A stretch of 39,342 nucleotides of DNA, taken from the NCBI GenBank assembly GCA_002782905.1, contig PFJA01000285.1, positions 1 to 39,342 of the forward strand, in the 5' to 3' direction. Of the stretch, positions 34,923 through 39,342 are shown one piece after another (within the stretch, counting starts at the first letter, position 1; every line of letters begins with the position of its first letter). The position numbers and the translations under genes are program-made. Below the pieces are notes generated by a model. That model searched no databases. It was not told the origin of the DNA and saw nothing but the letters and a program-made list of their open reading frames with translations. The DNA comes from Lysobacterales bacterium CG_4_10_14_3_um_filter_64_11. Its GTDB lineage: Bacteria > Pseudomonadota > Gammaproteobacteria > Xanthomonadales > Xanthomonadaceae.

Positions 34923-35498
34923 ATGAGCCCCATGTTCAAGCCCAAACACAAATATCGCTTGGCGCGCAACGCGATGCCCGGAGCGTGGTGCGAGCGTGTG
35001 CAGCTACCCGATCAGCGCCAATTGTGGATCCGCCCGATCACCGCTGCCGACGCCGAACCAATCCGCGCCGGCTTTGCCTTGTTGCACCCGGACGAAATCC
35101 GTAAACGCTACGGTTACGCGATGAAGGAGATGTCGGCCGACTATGCCCAGCGGCTGTGTCACCCGCAGCCGGGACGAGATTTTGTGCTGGTCGCCAGCGA
35201 GCCGTTGCCGCCTGGCGTAGCGCTGGTCGGAGCGGTGGCGCGACTGGTGGTGGTTGACGATGTCAAGGGTGCCGAGTTCGCCATTTTGGTGTCGCACTTT
35301 CTCGCCGGTCAGGGGCTGGGCCGGCACCTGCTGTGCCGTCTGATCCAATGGGGTCGGCGCAAGCGACTGCGCGAGATTCATGGCGATGTGTTGAGCGACA
35401 ATCATCCGATGCTGGAACTGGCGCAAGAGCTGGGCTTCGTGCGCGACAGCCATGACCCATCCGACGACATGGTGCATATCCGCCTGCGCCTGCGCTGA
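34923..35498 (+). CDS. GNAT family N-acetyltransferase
   Basis: 191 residues. After a basic head (FKPKHKYRLARN) comes a GNAT fold: LWIRPITAADAEPIRAGFALLHPDEIRKRYG, central strands VALVGAVARLVVVDD and AEFAILVSHFLAGQGLGRHLL (the acetyl-CoA loop, Q/RxxGxG/A type, here GQGLGRH), and LAQELGFVRD at the end. The layout resembles the acetyltransferase domain of Pat-type protein acetylases, standing alone. Substrate unknown. Two near starts, ATG 34923 and ATG 34932, are both possible. Confidence 0.85.
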   Translation: MSPMFKPKHKYRLARNAMPGAWCERVQLPDQRQLWIRPITAADAEPIRAGFALLHPDEIRKRYGYAMKEMSADYAQRLCHPQPGRDFVLVASEPLPPGVALVGAVARLVVVDDVKGAEFAILVSHFLAGQGLGRHLLCRLIQWGRRKRLREIHGDVLSDNHPMLELAQELGFVRDSHDPSDDMVHIRLRLR

Positions 35499-35577
35499 CG
35501 CCAGGATCACGCGCCAGCCAGCAACGATGCTGCGGTCACCCACAGGGTGTGGCCTACAGGAGACGGTCACCGCTGTC

Positions 35578-35639
35578 GTGGGAGCGCGCCTGCGCGCGAA
35601 GGTTCTCGCGGCATTGTTCGCCGGCAGGCCGGCTCCCAC
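35578..35639. repeat. GTGGGAGC-type REPIN
   Basis: Two REP sequences in inverted orientation: GTGGGAGCGCGCCTGCG with CGCGAA, a spacer, then TTCGCCGGCAGG and CCGGCTCCCAC. This REP type is common in Pseudomonas and in xanthomonads. A further single arm, TTGTGGGAGCC, lies at 35714-35724. They fill the 261-base gap between the GNAT gene and mfd; apart from a possible TACACT -10 box at 35744-35749, I see nothing else there. Confidence 0.7.
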
Positions 35640-35759
35640 AGCAGCATTGCCTTGGCACGGAGTGTCTACAGGGAAATCTCGGAGCGCACCCTGTGCGCCA
35701 GGCAGCGCCGCTCTTGTGGGAGCCAACCACCTGCGCCTCGCGGTACACTGCGCGCCCTC

Positions 35760-38700
35760 ATGACGACATCATCCCTGCTCTTGCCACCGCTACCGCGTGC
35801 TGGCCAACAACGTGCGCGCTGGCAACAGCCGGCCAGCATCAGCGCCCAAGCGCTGGCCCTGATCGGCGCCGCCCAGCAACACAAGGGGCTGCTGCTGGCG
35901 GTGGTTCGCGATACCCACGGCGCGCACACCCTGGAACAGGATTTGCGGGTTTTCGCAGGCGATCTGCCGGTGCTGCATTTCCCGGACTGGGAAACCCTGC
36001 CCTACGATCAGTTCAGCCCGCATCCGGACATCATCTCGCAACGGATTGCCGCACTGTACCGTCTGCCCGGCATTCAGCGCGGCGTGCTGGTGGTGCCGGT
36101 CAGCACGCTGATGCAGCGGCTACCGCCGACCCGCTTCATCGGCGGCAACGCGCTGCTGGTGCGCAAGGGCCAACGCCTGGACATGGATGCCGAAAAGCGC
36201 CGTTTGGAAGCCGCTGGCTACCGCAATGTCGGGCAAGTGCTCGATCCGGGCGATTTCGCGGTGCGCGGTGCGCTGCTCGATGTCTACGCCATGGGTGCCG
36301 AGGAGCCGTATCGCATCGAGTTGTTCGATGACGAGGTCGAATCGATCCGCAGCTTCGACCCGGAGAGCCAGCGCTCGCTGCATCCGATCGATGAAATCAG
36401 CCTGCTGCCCGCGCGCGAGTTTCCGCTCGACGACGCGGCGTGCAGCGCCGTGCGCAGCCGCCTGCGCGAGCGCTTCGCCATCGACCCGCGGCGCTGCCCG
36501 CTGTACCAGGATCTGAAACAGGGCGGCACACCCGCCGGCATCGAGTATTACCTGCCGCTGTTTTTCGCTGAGGGCAGCACCCAGTCGCTGTTCGACTATC
36601 TCGGCGACAACACCCTGGCCGTGCTTGCCAGTGACGCGTTGGACGCGGCGGAAAGTTTCTGGGCGCAAACCGCCGAGCGTTACGAACAGCGCCGGCACGA
36701 TCTGGAGCGGCCGGTATTGCCGCCCGACGAACTGTTCCTCGCCGCGCAGGCCTTGCGCACGCGACTCAATGCGATGCCTCGCATCGAGTGGTGCCCGCCA
36801 ACGCACCCGCACTACGGCGAAGCACATCGTCTGGGCGTGCAGCCGGCACCGAGCCTGCCCCTGGCGCAGAAGGGCGAACCAGCGGCCGCGCTGAAAAGCT
36901 TCCTCGGCAACTACCCGGGGCGCGTGCTGCTGGCAAGCGATTCCGCCGGCCGCCGCGAAGCGCTGCTGGAGTTGCTTGCCGGCGATGGCATCAAGCCGCA
37001 AACCGTGGCCGACTGGCATGCGTTCGCGGCGCAAACCGACAGTCGTTGGGCCATTACCGTGGCGGCGATCGATGACGGCTTTGCGCTCAGCGAGCCGCCG
37101 CTTACCGTGCTCACCGAGCGCCAGTTCTACCCCGAACGCGCGGCGCAGCCGCGCCGCCGCAAACGCGCCGGTCGCGACCCGGACAGCATCATCCGTGACC
37201 TGACGCAGATCGCCATCGGTGCACCGATCGTGCATGAAGATCATGGTGTCGGTCGTTATCAGGGCCTGACCACACTCGATGCCGGCGGTCAGCTCGCCGA
37301 GTTTCTGGAAATCCAGTACGCCAAGGGCGACAAGCTGTACGTGCCGGTGGCGCAGTTGCATCTGGTCAGCCGCTACAGCGGCGCCGCGCCTGAGCTGGCG
37401 CCGTTGCACGCACTGGGTGGTGAAGTCTGGGAAAAGGCCAAGCGTCGGGCCGCTGAAAAAGTGCGCGATGTGGCCGCCGAACTGCTGGAAATCCAGGCCC
37501 GCCGGCAGGCCCGCAAGGGCCTCGCGTTGCCGCTCGACCGCGCCTTGTACGAGCCGTTCGCGGCCGGATTCGCGTTCGAGGAAACCGCGGACCAGATGGC
37601 GGCCATCGAAGCGGTGATTGCCGAACTTGGCCGCCCGACGCCGATGGATCGCGTGGTCTGCGGCGATGTCGGCTTCGGCAAGACCGAAGTCGCGCTGCGC
37701 GCTGCCTTCGTCGCCGCCAACGCCGGCAAGCAGGTGGCGGTACTGGTACCAACGACCCTGCTCGCTGAGCAGCATTACCGCAACTTCCGCGACCGTTTCG
37801 CCGATTGGCCGATCCGGGTCGAGGTGTTGTCGCGGTTCAAATCGCCGAAGGAAACCCGCGCTGCGCTGGAGCAACTCGCCAGTGGCGGCATCGATGTCGT
37901 GGTTGGCACCCACAAACTGTTGCAGAACGACGTCACGTTTCACGACCTCGGGCTGGTGATCGTCGATGAGGAGCAGCGTTTTGGCGTGCGCCAGAAAGAG
38001 CGCCTGAAGGCACTGCGCGCCGAGGTGCATCTGCTCACGCTCACTGCCACCCCGATCCCGCGCACCCTGAACATGGCGATGAGCGGCCTGCGCGAACTGA
38101 GCCTGATCGCCACCGCGCCCGCGCACCGGCTGGCAGTGAAAACCTTTATTGCCCCCTGGGATGCCGCCGTACTGCGCGAAGCCTTCGCGCGTGAACTGGC
38201 GCGCGGCGGCCAGGTGTATTTTCTGCACAACGAAGTCAGCAGCATCGAGCGCATGGCGCGCGAACTCGGTGAACTGGTACCCGACGCGCGCATCCGCGTT
38301 GCCCACGGCCAGATGCCTGAACGCGAGCTGGAAGCCGCCATGCTCGACTTCCACCGCCAGCGCTTCAATGTGCTGGTGTGTACCACCATCATCGAATCGG
38401 GCATCGACATCCCGAGCGCCAACACCATCATCATCAACCGCGCCGACCGCTTTGGCCTGGCGCAATTGCACCAGTTGCGCGGCCGGGTTGGGCGTAGCCA
38501 CCACCGCGCCTATGCCTATCTGATCGTGCCCGATCGCAAGGCGATGACCGGCGATGCCGAAAAACGCCTGGAAGCGCTGGCCAACCTCGACGAACTCGGT
38601 GCCGGCTTCACCCTCGCCACCCATGATCTGGAAATCCGCGGCGCCGGCGAGCTGCTGGGCGAGGAACAAAGCGGGCAGATCGCCGAGATCGGGTTCTCGC

Positions 38701-39221
38701 TGTATTCCGAACTGCTGGAGCGTGCGGTGCGTTCGCTCAAGCTCGGCCAGATCCCCGACCTCGACGCCAGCCATTCGCATGGTGCGCAGATCGAACTGCA
38801 TGTCCCGGCGTTGATTCCAGATGACTACCTGCCCGATGTACACACCCGATTGACCTTGTACAAACGCATCGCCAGTGCGCGCGACGCCGAGGCGTTGCGT
38901 GAACTGCAAGTCGAGATGATCGATCGCTTCGGTTTGTTGCCCGAGCCGGCGAAAAATCTGTTCGCGATCGCCGAACTCAAGCTCGGCGCCAGCGCACTGG
39001 GCATCCGCAAACTCGACCTGGGCGATCGCGGTGGCCGTATCGAGTTCAACAGCCAGCCCAACGTCGACCCGATGAGCGTGATCCGGCTGCTCCAATCGCA
39101 GCCGCGTCACTACCGCATGGATGGGCCGGACAAGTTGCGCATCAGCCTGGATCTGCCCGCCGCCAGCGAACGCCTGCGCAGTTGTCGCGGCTTGCTGCTG
39201 GCGCTGCAAAAAGCCGATTGA
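35760..39221 (+). CDS. mfd: Transcription-repair coupling factor Mfd
   Basis: A 1153-residue DNA translocase that removes RNA polymerase stalled at lesions and recruits UvrA. The UvrB-like N-terminal modules cover ~1-340 (FPDWETLPYDQFSPHPDIISQRI), the RNA-polymerase-interacting domain ~480-550 (APIVHEDHGVGRYQGL), and the RecG-like motor ~590-950, with Walker A GDVGFGKTE (from 635), DEEQ at 736-739 and LTATPIPRTLNMAMSG. The TRCF domain is at ~1000-1120. Length and motifs are normal. The start at ATG 35760 (MTTSSLLLPPLPRAG) follows the REPIN region; the open frame upstream runs through repeat DNA. Confidence 0.97.
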   Translation: MTTSSLLLPPLPRAGQQRARWQQPASISAQALALIGAAQQHKGLLLAVVRDTHGAHTLEQDLRVFAGDLPVLHFPDWETLPYDQFSPHPDIISQRIAALYRLPGIQRGVLVVPVSTLMQRLPPTRFIGGNALLVRKGQRLDMDAEKRRLEAAGYRNVGQVLDPGDFAVRGALLDVYAMGAEEPYRIELFDDEVESIRSFDPESQRSLHPIDEISLLPAREFPLDDAACSAVRSRLRERFAIDPRRCPLYQDLKQGGTPAGIEYYLPLFFAEGSTQSLFDYLGDNTLAVLASDALDAAESFWAQTAERYEQRRHDLERPVLPPDELFLAAQALRTRLNAMPRIEWCPPTHPHYGEAHRLGVQPAPSLPLAQKGEPAAALKSFLGNYPGRVLLASDSAGRREALLELLAGDGIKPQTVADWHAFAAQTDSRWAITVAAIDDGFALSEPPLTVLTERQFYPERAAQPRRRKRAGRDPDSIIRDLTQIAIGAPIVHEDHGVGRYQGLTTLDAGGQLAEFLEIQYAKGDKLYVPVAQLHLVSRYSGAAPELAPLHALGGEVWEKAKRRAAEKVRDVAAELLEIQARRQARKGLALPLDRALYEPFAAGFAFEETADQMAAIEAVIAELGRPTPMDRVVCGDVGFGKTEVALRAAFVAANAGKQVAVLVPTTLLAEQHYRNFRDRFADWPIRVEVLSRFKSPKETRAALEQLASGGIDVVVGTHKLLQNDVTFHDLGLVIVDEEQRFGVRQKERLKALRAEVHLLTLTATPIPRTLNMAMSGLRELSLIATAPAHRLAVKTFIAPWDAAVLREAFARELARGGQVYFLHNEVSSIERMARELGELVPDARIRVAHGQMPERELEAAMLDFHRQRFNVLVCTTIIESGIDIPSANTIIINRADRFGLAQLHQLRGRVGRSHHRAYAYLIVPDRKAMTGDAEKRLEALANLDELGAGFTLATHDLEIRGAGELLGEEQSGQIAEIGFSLYSELLERAVRSLKLGQIPDLDASHSHGAQIELHVPALIPDDYLPDVHTRLTLYKRIASARDAEALRELQVEMIDRFGLLPEPAKNLFAIAELKLGASALGIRKLDLGDRGGRIEFNSQPNVDPMSVIRLLQSQPRHYRMDGPDKLRISLDLPAASERLRSCRGLLLALQKAD

Positions 39222-39238
39222 GCCGATCCATACCCCAA

Positions 39239-39333
39239 GTAGCCCGGGTTATAGCCGCGAAGCGGCGCAACCCGGGGCACGCAGTGCCGGCGCAACCCGG
39301 GGCACGCAGTGCCGGCGCAACCCGGGGCACCGC
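39239..39333 (+). repeat. GTAG REP with 25-bp tandem extension
   Basis: A REP (GTAGCCCGGGTTATAGCC ... GGCGCAACCCGGGGC, 39239-39278) followed by tandem 25-base units that each restart with GCGCAACCCGGGGCACGCAG, at 39265, 39290 and 39315; the third is incomplete. It begins 18 bases after the mfd stop. The array appears to be amplification of the right REP arm. Confidence 0.8.
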
Positions 39334-39342
39334 GAAGTTGTA

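Noticed and set aside
36120-39209. A 1029-codon open frame on the minus strand opposite mfd
   Set aside because: Antisense shadow of mfd, whose protein is unmistakable over its full length.
39265-39333. CRISPR-like short tandem units at the right edge
   Set aside because: Units are directly adjacent with no unique spacers; they are copies of a REP arm.

Overview
This window looks like chromosomal DNA of a gammaproteobacterium, most likely of the Xanthomonadales (Lysobacterales). The grounds are high GC, dispersed REP-type palindromes ending in GTAG (a repeat type known from Stenotrophomonas and relatives), and a gene order that follows the type IV pilus and pyrimidine region of Pseudomonas. 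I cannot name a genus. Almost everything is housekeeping or surface motility; there is no prophage, CRISPR array, complete insertion sequence, rRNA or intact tRNA.

Layout. 1-5.0 kb: a left edge with a tRNA-Ser 5'-half-like fragment and a REP, then a LysR regulator, serS, a MOSC protein, and a divergent pair (cytochrome P460 and a Cys-rich MarR regulator) sharing a promoter region with two matching palindromes. 5.0-9.7 kb: the operon serC-pheA-hisC-aroA (minus strand), with GTGA start/stop overlaps. 9.8-21.5 kb: the Pil-Chp chemosensory operon pilG-pilH-pilI-pilJ-chpA-chpB-like-chpC (minus strand), read from a clear sigma-70 promoter. It has no pilK, and the CheB-like protein has lost catalytic residues. 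21.8-23.6 kb: gshB and an overlapping tonB-like gene (plus strand). 23.6-24.0 kb: a gene-free 440 bp region with five consecutive hairpins, four of them showing GGA in the apical loop. 24.0-26.0 kb: yqgE-ruvX-pyrB (minus strand). 26.4-28.8 kb: pilT and pilU (minus strand), separated by an inverted array of 9-bp repeats. 28.9-33.3 kb: yggS, a REP cluster, proC, a DUF4426 protein, a histidine-phosphatase-like protein and an acyl-CoA dehydrogenase (plus strand). 33.5-39.2 kb: a small Mpo1-like membrane protein, a cation diffusion facilitator and, divergently, a GNAT acetyltransferase, then a REPIN and mfd. The window closes in a REP with a 25-bp tandem array.

Function. PilJ, PilI, ChpA, PilG and PilH form a chemotaxis-like pathway controlling the retraction and extension motors, of which PilT and PilU are encoded here. 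In Pseudomonas the same block also holds gshB, a tonB homologue, yqgE, ruvX, pyrB, yggS and proC, so the context is ancestral. The amino-acid operon makes phosphoserine, phenylalanine precursors, an aminotransferase product and EPSP.

The most promising undescribed item is the GGA-hairpin array at 23855-23975, a candidate Csr/Rsm-type regulatory RNA. Second is the P460/MarR module with paired operators and a cysteine-rich regulator tail.
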